64,000 nt of DNA from UBA1413 sp964650525 (GCA_964650525.1 CAZYUA010000015.1:1-64000), one strand, 5' to 3'; numbered from the stretch's first letter, positions 36,243-45,480 are shown. Numbers and translations are program-made. Notes: generated by a model from the letters alone, not told the origin.

Positions 36243-36989
36243 TTAACTGGCTATTTGTTCACTCGTCAATCCAAAACGGCGTTCGCGGTTTTGAAAATCA
36301 ACAATTGCTTCGAATAAGTCTTCTTTCCTGAAGTCGGGCCATAGTTTTTGTATAAAAACCAGCTCTGAATAGGCAATCTGCCATAACAGGAAATTACTGA
36401 TCCTGCGTTCGCCGCTTGTTCTGATCAGAAGTTCCGGATCAGGAATCCCGGAAGTGGATAAATAGGTTTCGAATAAATCCTGATCGACGTTGGATTGATC
36501 CAGTTTCTGACTGGCAAAATCTGTGGCAAGGGCTTTGGCAGCTTCGGTAATTTCCCACCTCGAACTGTAGCTCAGGGCCAGGACCACTGTCAGCCCGGTG
36601 TTACCGCCCAGGTAGTGGATGCAACTATCCAGTTTCTTCCTCAGATCTTCTGGCAGTTTGTTTTTATCGCCTATTTGGAGAATGCGGACATTGTTTTTCA
36701 GGAGGTTTTCCGATTCAGCGTCGATGGCATGTACCAAAAGCCCCATCAGGGCGTCAACCTCTTCCCGCGGTCTCATCCAGTTTTCGGTAGAGAAGGCAAA
36801 AAGGGTTAAGTACTGAATGCCAATTTCAACCGCACCCTCAACGGCCGACCTTACAGCCTCAATCCCCTGCTCATGGCCGTGAATCCGCGACTGACCATGC
36901 CGGGCAGCCCACCGGCCATTCCCATCCATGATGATCGCGACATGCTTAGGCAACTTCTCTTTGATTATCTTCTCCTTCAATGACTCCAT
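36243..36989 (-). CDS. uppS: Isoprenyl transferase (undecaprenyl diphosphate synthase)
   Basis: A 248-residue cis-prenyltransferase that adds isopentenyl units to farnesyl diphosphate to make the undecaprenyl carrier for cell-wall and glycan synthesis. VAIIMDGNGRWA (catalytic Asp) near 19-30, LTLFAFSTENW near 72-82, and RTSGERRISNFLLWQ near 190-204 are all typical. It lies 5 bases after the DUF6089 gene and 13 before bamA. Length is normal for the family. Confidence 0.95.
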   Translation of the reverse strand: MESLKEKIIKEKLPKHVAIIMDGNGRWAARHGQSRIHGHEQGIEAVRSAVEGAVEIGIQYLTLFAFSTENWMRPREEVDALMGLLVHAIDAESENLLKNNVRILQIGDKNKLPEDLRKKLDSCIHYLGGNTGLTVVLALSYSSRWEITEAAKALATDFASQKLDQSNVDQDLFETYLSTSGIPDPELLIRTSGERRISNFLLWQIAYSELVFIQKLWPDFRKEDLFEAIVDFQNRERRFGLTSEQIAS

Positions 36990-36994
36990 TGGTG

Positions 36995-37699
36995 TTATTT
37001 AGCCTCAAACGCCGGACATGGCCGGTTCCCGAGGTAGATCTTGTACGTTACGTGCAATCCCAAAAAACCGGTCCAGTCGTTATTGTGTAACCTGTCGGTG
37101 TATTGGTGGGCCACTCCGCCAGAACTTGGGTTGTTATCAGCCAGGGGATTATCCAGGTCATCCAGCCGGTCGTCAAAGATCTTTCTAATCTGGTATTCCA
37201 ATCCCAGCCCCAGTCTTTTCCCCGCATTGAATTTTACACCCATGCCAAACGGGATGGTCGGTGCCACAACTTTATCAAAATTTTCTCTGTTGTCGGTTTC
37301 TGGATAATACCGGTAAAACATGGTCCCGGCCCCTGCAGTCAGATAGCTGGTAAAGGAGGCTTTTTTGTTCCCCAGGGTGTACCGGTAATAATTGATCTCC
37401 ACCTGGAGCGACAGGTCGCCGATATTTTTATCGGCAAAACTATAGTCGGCATCCAGGAAGGTCCCCTCTGCCTTGAGATTAGCCCCATAAAGAAACATGG
37501 CCCGGGCACTTACCCTGGGGTTGAAATTGTACCTGAAATAACCCCCGGCGGTGGGAAAGGATAACTGTCTGACTGTATTCCCTTCCATGTCTCCCCAGTA
37601 CGAAGCGCCTCCCCCCCATAGTCCAATGTCGGCAGTCACCTGGGCTACACCTGAAACAGACAGTAATAATCCTGATAACCAGAAAATGATTTTCTTCAT
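36995..37699 (-). CDS. DUF6089 family outer-membrane protein
   Basis: A 234-residue exported protein. The signal peptide MKKIIFWLSGLLLSVSGVAQ fixes the start at 37699; an ATG three codons upstream (37708) is less likely. The mature part is beta-rich with alternating aromatic residues (YRYTLGNKKASFTSYLTAG, GLGLEYQIRKIFDDRLDD), consistent with a small barrel. Proteins of this family precede uppS-bamA throughout Bacteroidota, but their role is unknown. It is the first gene of the operon, behind a leader of about 200 bases. Confidence 0.8.
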   Translation of the reverse strand: MKKIIFWLSGLLLSVSGVAQVTADIGLWGGGASYWGDMEGNTVRQLSFPTAGGYFRYNFNPRVSARAMFLYGANLKAEGTFLDADYSFADKNIGDLSLQVEINYYRYTLGNKKASFTSYLTAGAGTMFYRYYPETDNRENFDKVVAPTIPFGMGVKFNAGKRLGLGLEYQIRKIFDDRLDDLDNPLADNNPSSGGVAHQYTDRLHNNDWTGFLGLHVTYKIYLGNRPCPAFEAK

Positions 37700-37914
37700 C
37701 TGGCACATTGTTTTAATAGGTTAAGATGCTTCAGGTGTCGCACTTTTTAGGTTGGATCTAATGAAAGATGAGAGGTATAAGTACCGGAGGAAGTTGTCTG
37801 ACGTCCGGTTTCTTCACCGTTGTTCATCCGCAGGCTTCCTGGTTTTATCCTCGTAACTTACATTAATTCAATGAACTACAATCATTTAATGCCCCTGTTT
37901 TTTCAGGAGCGGTA

Positions 37915-37922
37915 CAAAAGTA
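37915..37922 (-). promoter_or_regulatory. -7 box of the DUF6089-uppS-bamA operon
   Basis: TACTTTTG on the minus strand matches TAnnTTTG exactly. No clear -33 TTG at the usual spacing. Confidence 0.5.
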
Positions 37923-37949
37923 ATATATTTTGAAAAGAACCACACCCGG

Positions 37950-37975
37950 CCTCTCTTATAAAACCGTAAGGGAGG
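37950..37975 (-). terminator. Possible nadK terminator hairpin
   Basis: CCTCTCTT (37950-37957) and AAGGGAGG (37968-37975) pair with one wobble across a 10-base loop, 28 bases after the nadK stop on the minus strand. No T-tract, so the call is tentative. Confidence 0.35.
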
Positions 37976-38003
37976 TTAAAAATTGTTAAGCTCTGGCAAT
38001 TTA

Positions 38004-38885
38004 TCAATTACGCTTATCGGCCCCCCACATCAGCTTGGTGCGGATGGTGCTGAAGAAGTTCTGGCCCGGAAGGTGGAGGGTTTTCAGTTTGAAGTCAGCT
38101 TTCCGGATGGAAACGGCGGTTGTCAGCCCGACGGTTGCTGAGCGGGAATCGAGCGAAGTGCGGAACTGGTTTCCCCTGCCCTCCACTTTCAGCAGGAGTT
38201 CAAGGTGGTCAGGAACCACGATAGGCCTGACCGTCAGGTTGTGGGGAGCAATCGGGGTGATCACGAAATTCTGTGAGTCAGGGGTCAGTATAGGGCCGCC
38301 GGCGCTGAGCGAGTAAGCTGTGGAACCGGTGGGCGTTGCTACGATCAACCCGTCGGCCCAGAAGGAATTCAAGTATTCCCCGTTTAACCAGGCGTGAATG
38401 ATGATCATTGAGGAACTGTCTGTCTTGGTCAGGGTCGTCTCGTTTAGTGCATAACTGAATGGAAAATCGGGTTCCCCCTGCAAATGGACCTCCAGGAGGC
38501 TGCGCTCTGTCGTCGTGTAGTTTCCCCCCAGGATCAGGGTCAGTCCGTCGATGATCTGTTCTCCCGAAATATCAGCCAGGAATCCGAGTCTGCCGCTGTT
38601 TATGCCGATCAGGGGAATATCGAAATGACCGATTACCTCGAACGATTGCAGAAAGGTTCCGTCACCCCCGATGCTGAACACATAACGGATTTCACCGGGC
38701 AGGTCACTATTTCCGCGGAAGGTGCCCGAAAAGGCCGGTTTGTAGCCGTTAACCTGATGCAGTAACTGCAGGAACGGTTCGTAAACGAAAACTTCCACCT
38801 GCTGTTCCCTGAGGTGCTGGAAAAATTTTTGCAGCACCGGAATAAACCCGGGAAGCACGGAAGTGCCGAAAACTGCAATTCTCAT
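38004..38885 (-). CDS. nadK: NAD kinase
   Basis: A 293-residue cytosolic kinase making NADP from NAD. SIGGDGTFLQSF near 71-82 is the catalytic GGDGT motif; GINSGRLGFLAD near 94-105, ALNETTLTK near 146 and VATPTGSTAYSLSAGGPI near 181-198 complete the NAD kinase signature. Length is normal. It lies downstream of the CBS gene, probably on the same transcript, in the conserved pdxJ-CBS-nadK-bamA neighbourhood. Confidence 0.95.
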   Translation of the reverse strand: MRIAVFGTSVLPGFIPVLQKFFQHLREQQVEVFVYEPFLQLLHQVNGYKPAFSGTFRGNSDLPGEIRYVFSIGGDGTFLQSFEVIGHFDIPLIGINSGRLGFLADISGEQIIDGLTLILGGNYTTTERSLLEVHLQGEPDFPFSYALNETTLTKTDSSSMIIIHAWLNGEYLNSFWADGLIVATPTGSTAYSLSAGGPILTPDSQNFVITPIAPHNLTVRPIVVPDHLELLLKVEGRGNQFRTSLDSRSATVGLTTAVSIRKADFKLKTLHLPGQNFFSTIRTKLMWGADKRN

Positions 38886-39020
38886 CTGTTTGTGATTGTG
38901 TTAAAAATATTTTGTTTGCTGCCTGGTGCTTCCAAATCCCGGCAGACGGAGCCCTCTGGTTGTGCCGTCTCCCTTCTGTTCAGGGTGCCAGGCCCGCCCG
39001 TACAACCGGTCCACCATTCT

Positions 39021-39689
39021 TCAGACATTAATGTATCGTAAAAACTGTTCCATCCGGTCTTCATACAAATCGTAAAGGACCGAATCATCCATATAGGCAG
39101 CCGAAATCTGATACCCATACCGTGTGAAGGTCTGGATTACCGACGACAAGTCCACTTTATCGAGTTTCAGGGTTACTTCCAGATTGTCGCTTTCCGGGAT
39201 CCTCGATACAAAAAGGCAGAGTATCCGGGCATCATTCCCTTCGATAATCTGGCTTATCTGGACCGTGGAATAGTTGTTCCGGGGTGTCTGTAAAACGAGT
39301 ATTCCACCGGGGTCCTGTAATGAAACCATCTGGAAAAAAACACCGGAGAGATTGGTTAAAGCCAGGGCACCCTTGTAATGGTGTTCCTCATCCAAAACGG
39401 GAACCAGGCTCAGATGCAGTGCCTGCATCAGGGAGGCAACCTCCAGGAGATGGTAACCGGTATGCACATGGGGTTTACTCAGGAGGCTGATCTCCGATTC
39501 CAGGGTATTCTCAGCCAGTTTCAGGTCTCCGATAAATTTGTCGTTGATCAGTCCCAGGTACTCCTCCCCGCTGACCACAGCCAGATGGGACACACGAAAA
39601 CGGTCCATCAGGGCGAGCGCCTGCTTTCCGGTATCCGAAGGATGGAGGACAGGTAGGGTTGCGTTGATCAGATTTTCAGCTACTACCAT
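39021..39689 (-). CDS. CBS-domain protein
   Basis: A 222-residue protein with a tandem CBS pair in residues about 1-130 (MDRFRVSHLAVV, LHLSLVPVLDEEHHYKGALAL). Such pairs bind adenine nucleotides and regulate partner proteins. The C-terminal ~90 residues (from VLQTPRNNYSTVQISQIIE) form an ACT-like ferredoxin fold: the pattern ILCLFVSRIPESDNLEVTLKL fits, though this is an inference. The pairing with nadK and divergent pdxJ is conserved in Bacteroidota, so it may sense cofactor or nucleotide status. Confidence 0.82.
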   Translation of the reverse strand: MVVAENLINATLPVLHPSDTGKQALALMDRFRVSHLAVVSGEEYLGLINDKFIGDLKLAENTLESEISLLSKPHVHTGYHLLEVASLMQALHLSLVPVLDEEHHYKGALALTNLSGVFFQMVSLQDPGGILVLQTPRNNYSTVQISQIIEGNDARILCLFVSRIPESDNLEVTLKLDKVDLSSVIQTFTRYGYQISAAYMDDSVLYDLYEDRMEQFLRYINV

Positions 39690-39710
39690 GCGCAGGGTTT
39701 AATAATTTCC

Positions 39711-39748
39711 TAATTTTGACAAAGATCTGAAAGGAAACCACAAAATTA
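39711..39748. promoter_or_regulatory. Face-to-face -7 boxes of pdxJ and the CBS gene
   Basis: TAATTTTG (39711-39718, plus) would drive pdxJ, and its exact inverted copy CAAAATTA (39741-39748, minus-strand TAATTTTG) would drive the CBS-nadK unit. They point towards each other, so the two transcripts would overlap at their 5' ends by a few bases to tens of bases. Confidence 0.55.
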
Positions 39749-39753
39749 GTAAA

Positions 39754-40470
39754 ATGACCCGATTAAGCGTGAATATTAACAAAATAGCGACATTACGAAA
39801 TGCACGGGGCGGGAATAATCCTGATGTTGTCCTGGCTGCTGTCCGGTGCCAGCAGTTCGGGGCGCAGGGCATAACCGTCCACCCCCGGCCCGACGAGCGG
39901 CATATCCGAAGAGTGGATGTTTACGACCTTAAACCGGTGATTATCACTGAATTCAATATTGAAGGTTATCCCACAGAAGATTTTTTACGCCTGGTTATTG
40001 AAGCAGGTGCCGATCAGGTGACCCTGGTGCCTGACGAACACGGACAACTGACCAGCGACCATGGCTGGAATATTTCCCGTCACCTACCCTTTCTGAAAGA
40101 AACCATCGCCCGGCTCCACGAAGCTGGAATCCGTACTTCCCTCTTCGTTGACCCTGAAGTTGAAATGGTTGAAGCGGCTGCCCTTACAGGTACCGACAGG
40201 GTGGAACTCTATACCGAACCGTATGCTTCCGGATTTCCACACGACCCTGAAAATGCGGTAATGCCCTACGTGAAAGCTTCCGGTGCGGCCAAAAACCGGG
40301 GACTGGATATAAATGCCGGTCATGACCTGAACCTCAGCAACCTGAACTTCCTGATAAGGAATATTCCATGTATCAAAGAGGTATCCATCGGACATGCCCT
40401 GATCGCCGATGCCCTTTACCTCGGACTGGAAGAGACCATCAGACGCTATCTTGCCTGCCTGGAAGTGTAA
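39754..40470 (+). CDS. pdxJ: Pyridoxine 5'-phosphate synthase
   Basis: A 238-residue TIM-barrel enzyme joining 1-deoxyxylulose-5-phosphate and 3-amino-1-hydroxyacetone phosphate to give pyridoxine phosphate (vitamin B6). LSVNINKIATLRNARGG at the N-terminus, ITVHPRPDERHI near 40-51, and INAGHDLNLSNL near 189-200 are diagnostic, and SIGHALIADAL near 212 gives the phosphate site. Divergent from the CBS-nadK unit. Length matches the family. Confidence 0.95.
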   Translation: MTRLSVNINKIATLRNARGGNNPDVVLAAVRCQQFGAQGITVHPRPDERHIRRVDVYDLKPVIITEFNIEGYPTEDFLRLVIEAGADQVTLVPDEHGQLTSDHGWNISRHLPFLKETIARLHEAGIRTSLFVDPEVEMVEAAALTGTDRVELYTEPYASGFPHDPENAVMPYVKASGAAKNRGLDINAGHDLNLSNLNFLIRNIPCIKEVSIGHALIADALYLGLEETIRRYLACLEV

Positions 40471-40631
40471 TCCGCAATCGCCGCTTATACCTCTTTTGCG
40501 ATTAGGGCCGCATCTCCTCTAGCTAACCGGTAAGAACGGTATTCCCTTTTTGCTGCGGGTTCTCCGGCCAGTGGCTGAGAAGGAAGGCCAATGATCCTGA
40601 ACGATCCCGTTTGTATGAAAACCAGTATACT

Positions 40632-41435
40632 ATGAAACTTTTTTTTCGCAAAACCGGCCACGGATTACCTTTGGTTCTTCTTCACGGTCTTTACGGTTCC
40701 TCTGATAACTGGATGAGTATTGCCGGCAGGTTGGCAGGCCGGTATACAGTTTATTCCGTTGATCTCCGGAATCATGGTCATTCGCCTCATGATCAAAATC
40801 ATACGTACGATGCGATGAGAGAGGATCTTGCAGAATTCTTTGAAACCCACCAATTGGATGCTGCTGTTATACTAGGACACAGTATGGGTGGTAAAGCAGC
40901 TCTCTGGTTTGCCGCCGACTTTCCGGAAAGGGTAAAAAAACTCATCATCGTCGATATCGCGCCGGTTAACTACCTGGAATATGGCAGCGACAACCAGTAT
41001 CTGCAGCACCGTGACATCCTGCTTGCCATGCTGGGCATTGACTTTTCCCGGGTTACCACCCGCGCGCAGGTGGATGATGCCCTGGCTGAAAGGATCGGCG
41101 ACCAGCGAACCGTACAGTTCCTTCAAAAAAACCTGGTAGCAGACCGGCTTACCCGCCGGCTCTCGTGGAGACTTAACGTCCGGGCTTTGTACGAAAACCT
41201 GGATGAAATCGTTGAAGGCGTCAACAGGAGATGGCTCGACTACCGGATCCCTATGACGATCTATCCGGTGGATTTCGTGCGTGGGCTGAACTCCCCGTAT
41301 GTGAAGAATGAATTTATACCCTTGATCCGTGAAATCTATCCGGAAGCACGGATTATTGATATCCCCGGCGCCAGTCACTGGGTCCATGCCGAACAACCCG
41401 AACTTTTCCTTGAGGCTATCATGCGTTGCTGCTGA
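40632..41435 (+). CDS. Alpha/beta hydrolase, YbfF-like
   Basis: A 267-residue serine hydrolase. The oxyanion region LLHGLYGSSDNW near 18-29, nucleophile Ser in ILGHSMGGKAAL near 88, and catalytic His in GASHWVHAE near 252 form the expected triad pattern. It resembles YbfF-type esterases with acyl-CoA or short acyl ester substrates; natural substrate unknown. Start at ATG 40632 is preferred over an in-frame TTG at 40611. No signal peptide, so cytosolic. It lies upstream of two secreted glycanases but seems a separate unit. Confidence 0.85.
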   Translation: MKLFFRKTGHGLPLVLLHGLYGSSDNWMSIAGRLAGRYTVYSVDLRNHGHSPHDQNHTYDAMREDLAEFFETHQLDAAVILGHSMGGKAALWFAADFPERVKKLIIVDIAPVNYLEYGSDNQYLQHRDILLAMLGIDFSRVTTRAQVDDALAERIGDQRTVQFLQKNLVADRLTRRLSWRLNVRALYENLDEIVEGVNRRWLDYRIPMTIYPVDFVRGLNSPYVKNEFIPLIREIYPEARIIDIPGASHWVHAEQPELFLEAIMRCC

Positions 41436-41508
41436 CCTGCCTGTTCAGCATTCGGATTTGTCCATGCAAAACCGGGTAACCGGGGTTTCTGCCATTAAAA
41501 GGTTTTGG

Positions 41509-41516
41509 TATCTTTA
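41509..41516 (+). promoter_or_regulatory. Candidate -7 box of the GH53-GH44 pair
   Basis: TATCTTTA has one mismatch to TAnnTTTG and lies 38 bases before the GH53 start, between it and the hydrolase gene. Confidence 0.35.
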
Positions 41517-41554
41517 CCCGCTGAAGTGAAACCGGAATCTGATATTCTGAAAAT

Positions 41555-42763
41555 ATGATCTTTCCAGCTAAAATAGTGGCAGGATGCATGGCATTCATGG
41601 TTCTTTCGTGTACCGAGAAAAAACAGACCCCCGATGATACAACGCCGGAAGATACGACTCATGTTTTTTCTGCAGCAGAATTTGCCATGGGCGTGGATCT
41701 CTCTTATGTCAACCAGGTGGAAGACCACGGGGGGGTATTCCGGGATTCCGGAAAGGTGAATGATCCTTTCCGGATTCTGAAATCGCATGGCGCCAATTAT
41801 GTGAGGGTAAGGTTATGGCACCATCCTGTTTGGGTCCGGGAGGTATACGGAGATCCCCAAAAAACGCTGTACAGTGGATTCGACGATGTCAGGAAAACAA
41901 TCAGGCGTGCTAAGGAACAGGGTATGGCCGTCAACCTGGATTTCCACTACTCTGATTTCTGGGCTGACCCGGGGCGTCAGGAGCCTCCGGCGGCCTGGGA
42001 AAACAGTAAAACCCTCCCGGTACTGAAAGATTCGGTGTACCAGTACACCCTGAGGGTGCTGACCCTCCTGGATGCCGGAGGGCTGATGCCTGAAATGGTG
42101 CAGATAGGGAACGAAATAAACTGCGGCCTGATGATGACAGGAACGAAAACCGGCTTTCCGGCGCTGAACGGGTGCAACAACCAGTGGAAAAACCTGGGGG
42201 AAGTCATTAACAGTGGTATCCGGGCTGTCAGGGATGCTTCCGCCCTTTCTGCCGTAAAGCCCCTGGTGGCACTCCATATTGCTGATCCCAAAAACCTGGA
42301 GTGGTGGTTTGCCAAAGCGGTTGCAGACGGTGGAATCAGCGACTTCGATATCATCGGTTTCTCCTATTACCCTCTTTGGCATACCACTGTTGCCTACACT
42401 GGGTTGACCGACCTCATTTCCCGGATGAAGAGCACCTATAACCGTAAAGTAATGATCATGGAAACGGGCTATCCCTGGACCACCGAAGGTGCCGATAATT
42501 ACAACAACCTTTTCGGTGGCCAGACTCCCTTGCCAGGATTTCCCTTTACCCGCGAAGGGCAGCTGAAACTGATGACCGATCTGACGAAAAAGCTCCTTTC
42601 TGCCGGTGCAAGCGGTATCTTTTACTGGGAACCCGCCTGGATCACCTCTTCCATGAAAGATCCATGGGGTACCGGATCGTCGTGGGAGAATTCAGCCTTC
42701 TTCGATTTCCAGGGTAACGCCCTGCCTGTAACCGGCTTCATGAATAAACAATACAACCCCTGA
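41555..42763 (+). CDS. Arabinogalactan endo-beta-1,4-galactanase, GH53
   Basis: A 402-residue lipoprotein (lipobox Cys19 in FMVLSC) followed by a Thr/Asp-rich linker and a GH53 TIM barrel. It cuts beta-1,4-galactan side chains of pectin. GVDLSYVNQVEDHGG, YVRVRLWHHPV and NLDFHYSDFWADPG are family blocks; the acid/base Glu is in QIGNEINCG near 187 and the nucleophile Glu in IMETGYPW near 302. Lipoprotein anchoring suggests the periplasmic face or the cell surface. It is 11 bases ahead of a GH44 gene, so the two are co-expressed. Confidence 0.93.
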   Translation: MIFPAKIVAGCMAFMVLSCTEKKQTPDDTTPEDTTHVFSAAEFAMGVDLSYVNQVEDHGGVFRDSGKVNDPFRILKSHGANYVRVRLWHHPVWVREVYGDPQKTLYSGFDDVRKTIRRAKEQGMAVNLDFHYSDFWADPGRQEPPAAWENSKTLPVLKDSVYQYTLRVLTLLDAGGLMPEMVQIGNEINCGLMMTGTKTGFPALNGCNNQWKNLGEVINSGIRAVRDASALSAVKPLVALHIADPKNLEWWFAKAVADGGISDFDIIGFSYYPLWHTTVAYTGLTDLISRMKSTYNRKVMIMETGYPWTTEGADNYNNLFGGQTPLPGFPFTREGQLKLMTDLTKKLLSAGASGIFYWEPAWITSSMKDPWGTGSSWENSAFFDFQGNALPVTGFMNKQYNP

Positions 42764-42774
42764 TTTACTATTGT

Positions 42775-44796
42775 ATGATCTTCACGTTGATAGCAAGATG
42801 GGGTCCCGGCTGCTCCCAATGTCATTCACAAAGCGGCAGATATTACCGGAATGTGGGCCCTGTGGCCTGGCGGGGGCTCCTGTTATTTTTCGCCGTGTGG
42901 ATGGCCTGCTTTTCCCCTGACAGAATTTCCGGGCAGAATACGGTAACGGTAACCATCGATGCCAGGGCGGCACGGATCGCTGTTTCTCCCTGGATTTACG
43001 GCCGGAACAACGCGCTGTACGACGGATTTAATTCGCAGGTTTCGACTGCTACCTGGACGAAATACCGCGATTCGGGCCTCCGCATGTTCCGCGAAGGAGG
43101 GGGCAACAATTCCACGAAGTACAACTGGAGAAAAAAACTGAGCAGCCATCCCGACTGGTACAACAACGTCTATTCGCACGACTGGGATGTCTCTGCCAGG
43201 AGCCTGGTGCAAAAGCTTCCGGGAAGCCAGGGCATGTTCACCTTTCCTCTGATCGGGAAGGTGGCCGGCAACAAAAACAACAATTTCAACGACTGGGCCT
43301 ACAACAGCTCTCAATGGTGGGAGGGGTGTGCCCAAAACCTGGCCGGCGGGGGTATTGTCGATCCGTCAGGCACCCATGATGCCCTGAAAGAGGGTAATCC
43401 CGACCTCTACCTGGTCTCCTGGCCTCCCGATTCTGCCGTCGGTATTCTCAGACATTGGTTCGGTCAGGGTGGAATAGGCCTGGACTCCAATAGTTTCCGG
43501 TACTGGAGCATGGACAACGAACCGGAGATTTGGGAAGGAACCCACGACGACGTCATGTCTGATCAGATTTCAGCCGGGGAGTTCATGGAACGTTACTTCG
43601 AGACAGCCAAAAAAGCAAGAACGTTATACCCAGGCATAAAAATCACGGGACCTGTGCCGGCCAACGAATGGCAGTGGTACAACTGGAAGGGCGGCGCCAT
43701 CGCCTATCAAGGGAAGAACTATGTCTGGCTCGAATACTTCATCAAACGGGTGGCCGATGAGCAAAAGGCTACTGGAATCCGGCTGCTGGATCTTCTGGAT
43801 ATCCATTTTTACCCGCACGAGACTGCCTCCGCAGAAATCTTACAAACCCACCGGATCTTCTTCGACAAAACGTATGTCTACCCGGGACACAACGGGGTAC
43901 ACCGCATCGGGGGAGGGTGGACTCCTTCCATTCATATGGAGTATATTTTTGAACGGTGCCGGGAATGGCTTGTAAAATATATGGGGCAAGACCACGGAGT
44001 CACCTTCGGACTAACCGAATCTTCAGTGAATGTCGACACCCCGGTGATGGTGAAAACCATCTGGTATGCCTCCATGCTGGGGGAATTTGCACGACAGGGC
44101 GTGGAAGTGTTTACTCCCTGGGACTGGCGCCCCGGAATGTATGAGGTGATCCATCTTTTTACCCGGTATGGACATGACTGGGCCCTCCCGGCAACTTCTT
44201 CACAGGAAGAGTTCGTTTCGGCGTACCCCTCGGTGAACAGCACCTCCGATTCAGTCTCGGTGCATTTTATCAACCGTTCGCTGGACCAGACCAAAACCGT
44301 AACCCTTTTGCTGAGGAATTTTACCTGTTCATCGGCCACCCTCGACTTCAGGCAACTAAAAAATCTTACGGGTGAAACCTTCGTATCCCGTCAGCAAAAC
44401 GCCCTGACCAGCGGATCCGTTACTGCCCGGGGAGATACCGTCTCGCTGATGCTGCCGCCGCTTTCGGTTACCTGCTTGCTGGTTCCGGGAATCCTTACCG
44501 GCATCCCCGGGGTGCCGGCGAATCCTTCCGGCACAAACACCCTTTCGCTTTTTCCCAATCCGGCTCATGATCAGATTACTGTTTCCTGGCCGCCCTGTAT
44601 TGGGGATAAGGGAATTCTGGAAGTTTACAGTGCTTCCGGTCAATGGTTGAAGTCCTTTCCTCTGTCACTCGCTGAATTGTCTGCCGGCGTCAGAAAATTG
44701 AACGTGGCAGGTTGGACTGAAGGGATTTGTATCCTAAGACTTTCAACATCCGACCGTTTGCTGACCGGCAGATTGACCGTCGTCAGACAGCCATGA
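42775..44796 (+). CDS. GH44 glycosidase with T9SS sorting domain
   Basis: A 673-residue secreted GH44 enzyme, a family of endoglucanases and xyloglucanases. Catalytic acid/base Glu is in RYWSMDNEPEIW near 248, and the nucleophile Glu in FGLTESSVNV near 416. A beta-sandwich fills about 500-580. The C-terminal ~80 residues (LSLFPNPAHDQITVSW to the end) are a type A T9SS sorting domain, so the enzyme passes through the type IX system to the cell surface. The signal peptide hydrophobic core is late (about 34-45), so the true start may be the in-frame GTG at 42853 rather than the ATG at 42775. Follows GH53 by 11 bases. Confidence 0.9.
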   Translation: MIFTLIARWGPGCSQCHSQSGRYYRNVGPVAWRGLLLFFAVWMACFSPDRISGQNTVTVTIDARAARIAVSPWIYGRNNALYDGFNSQVSTATWTKYRDSGLRMFREGGGNNSTKYNWRKKLSSHPDWYNNVYSHDWDVSARSLVQKLPGSQGMFTFPLIGKVAGNKNNNFNDWAYNSSQWWEGCAQNLAGGGIVDPSGTHDALKEGNPDLYLVSWPPDSAVGILRHWFGQGGIGLDSNSFRYWSMDNEPEIWEGTHDDVMSDQISAGEFMERYFETAKKARTLYPGIKITGPVPANEWQWYNWKGGAIAYQGKNYVWLEYFIKRVADEQKATGIRLLDLLDIHFYPHETASAEILQTHRIFFDKTYVYPGHNGVHRIGGGWTPSIHMEYIFERCREWLVKYMGQDHGVTFGLTESSVNVDTPVMVKTIWYASMLGEFARQGVEVFTPWDWRPGMYEVIHLFTRYGHDWALPATSSQEEFVSAYPSVNSTSDSVSVHFINRSLDQTKTVTLLLRNFTCSSATLDFRQLKNLTGETFVSRQQNALTSGSVTARGDTVSLMLPPLSVTCLLVPGILTGIPGVPANPSGTNTLSLFPNPAHDQITVSWPPCIGDKGILEVYSASGQWLKSFPLSLAELSAGVRKLNVAGWTEGICILRLSTSDRLLTGRLTVVRQP

Positions 44797-44920
44797 GAAA
44801 AAATTTTCTCTTTTTCCCCCTTATTGTTTTTTTTATTAAAAAGTTTTTACTTTCACCCCATCTAAAAGACCATGGTTTGGCCAGCTGCAACCGCGATGTA
44901 AAACATGAAAACGCTGTATT

Positions 44921-45292
44921 ATGAGTCAGAACAAACCCAGGGTGATTAAAGACTATGATAAACTGGACCCTGCGATTCAGGAACAGATCAAATTGGTGTA
45001 CCCGGCAGGATTCAGCGATCACCTGCTCTATTATTTCGACAAGGACGGGAAAAATGTCAGTGCCCTGCCTTTTGAAACCGACGATAAGTACTACCTCATA
45101 CGGATGACCCTTAGTGAAGCCGAACGGATTATCGAAGACGATGATGATTACGATGATGATGGGTTCCTGAAAGATCATGTGCGCGAGGAATACGAGGATA
45201 AATATGCCGACATGGAGTTTTCGGCTCCCGAAGATGAGGAGGAGGAACCCATGGACGAACAGGAGGAGGACGAGGAGGATGACGACTACTGA
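44921..45292 (+). CDS. Small acidic protein
   Basis: A 123-residue protein with a folded-looking first half (IKDYDKLDPAIQEQIKLVYP, YYLIRMTLSEAERI) and a strongly acidic tail (about 73-123, mostly Asp and Glu, ending EEDDDY). No signal peptide, Cys or known motif. Short proteins of this form occur in Bacteroidota genomes without known function. The tail could bind basic proteins, metals or nucleic-acid-binding partners; that is only an inference. A hairpin follows the stop codon. Confidence 0.75.
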   Translation: MSQNKPRVIKDYDKLDPAIQEQIKLVYPAGFSDHLLYYFDKDGKNVSALPFETDDKYYLIRMTLSEAERIIEDDDDYDDDGFLKDHVREEYEDKYADMEFSAPEDEEEEPMDEQEEDEEDDDY

Positions 45293-45297
45293 TTGAA

Positions 45298-45322
45298 CGA
45301 GGCTGCCGGAGAAGCAGCCTCG
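45298..45322 (+). terminator. Hairpin after the acidic-protein gene
   Basis: CGAGGCTGC (45298-45306) pairs perfectly with GCAGCCTCG (45314-45322) across a 7-base loop, 5 bases after the stop codon. No clear T-tract. Confidence 0.55.
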
Positions 45323-45480
45323 CTTGATTAAGGAACCCCGATGTGAGCCGCCTGATGGCAACAACCTGTTTTATCTCTATGGGATTAATTCCCCGCCGCT
45401 CTGCGGCGCAAAATAAATGAAGTAATCCATAAGGATAGCCCGCTGCTTGCGGCGGGGTAGTTCATTTCAAACTTTGTTTT

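Larger units (their letters stand above)
37700..38003. other. Leader of the DUF6089-uppS-bamA operon and end of nadK
   Basis: No gene is recognised. A minus-strand -7 box at 37915-37922 implies a leader of roughly 210 bases before DUF6089, holding a small CCTG-N6-CAGG hairpin near 37893-37906. A terminator-like hairpin for nadK lies at 37950-37975. Confidence 0.5.
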
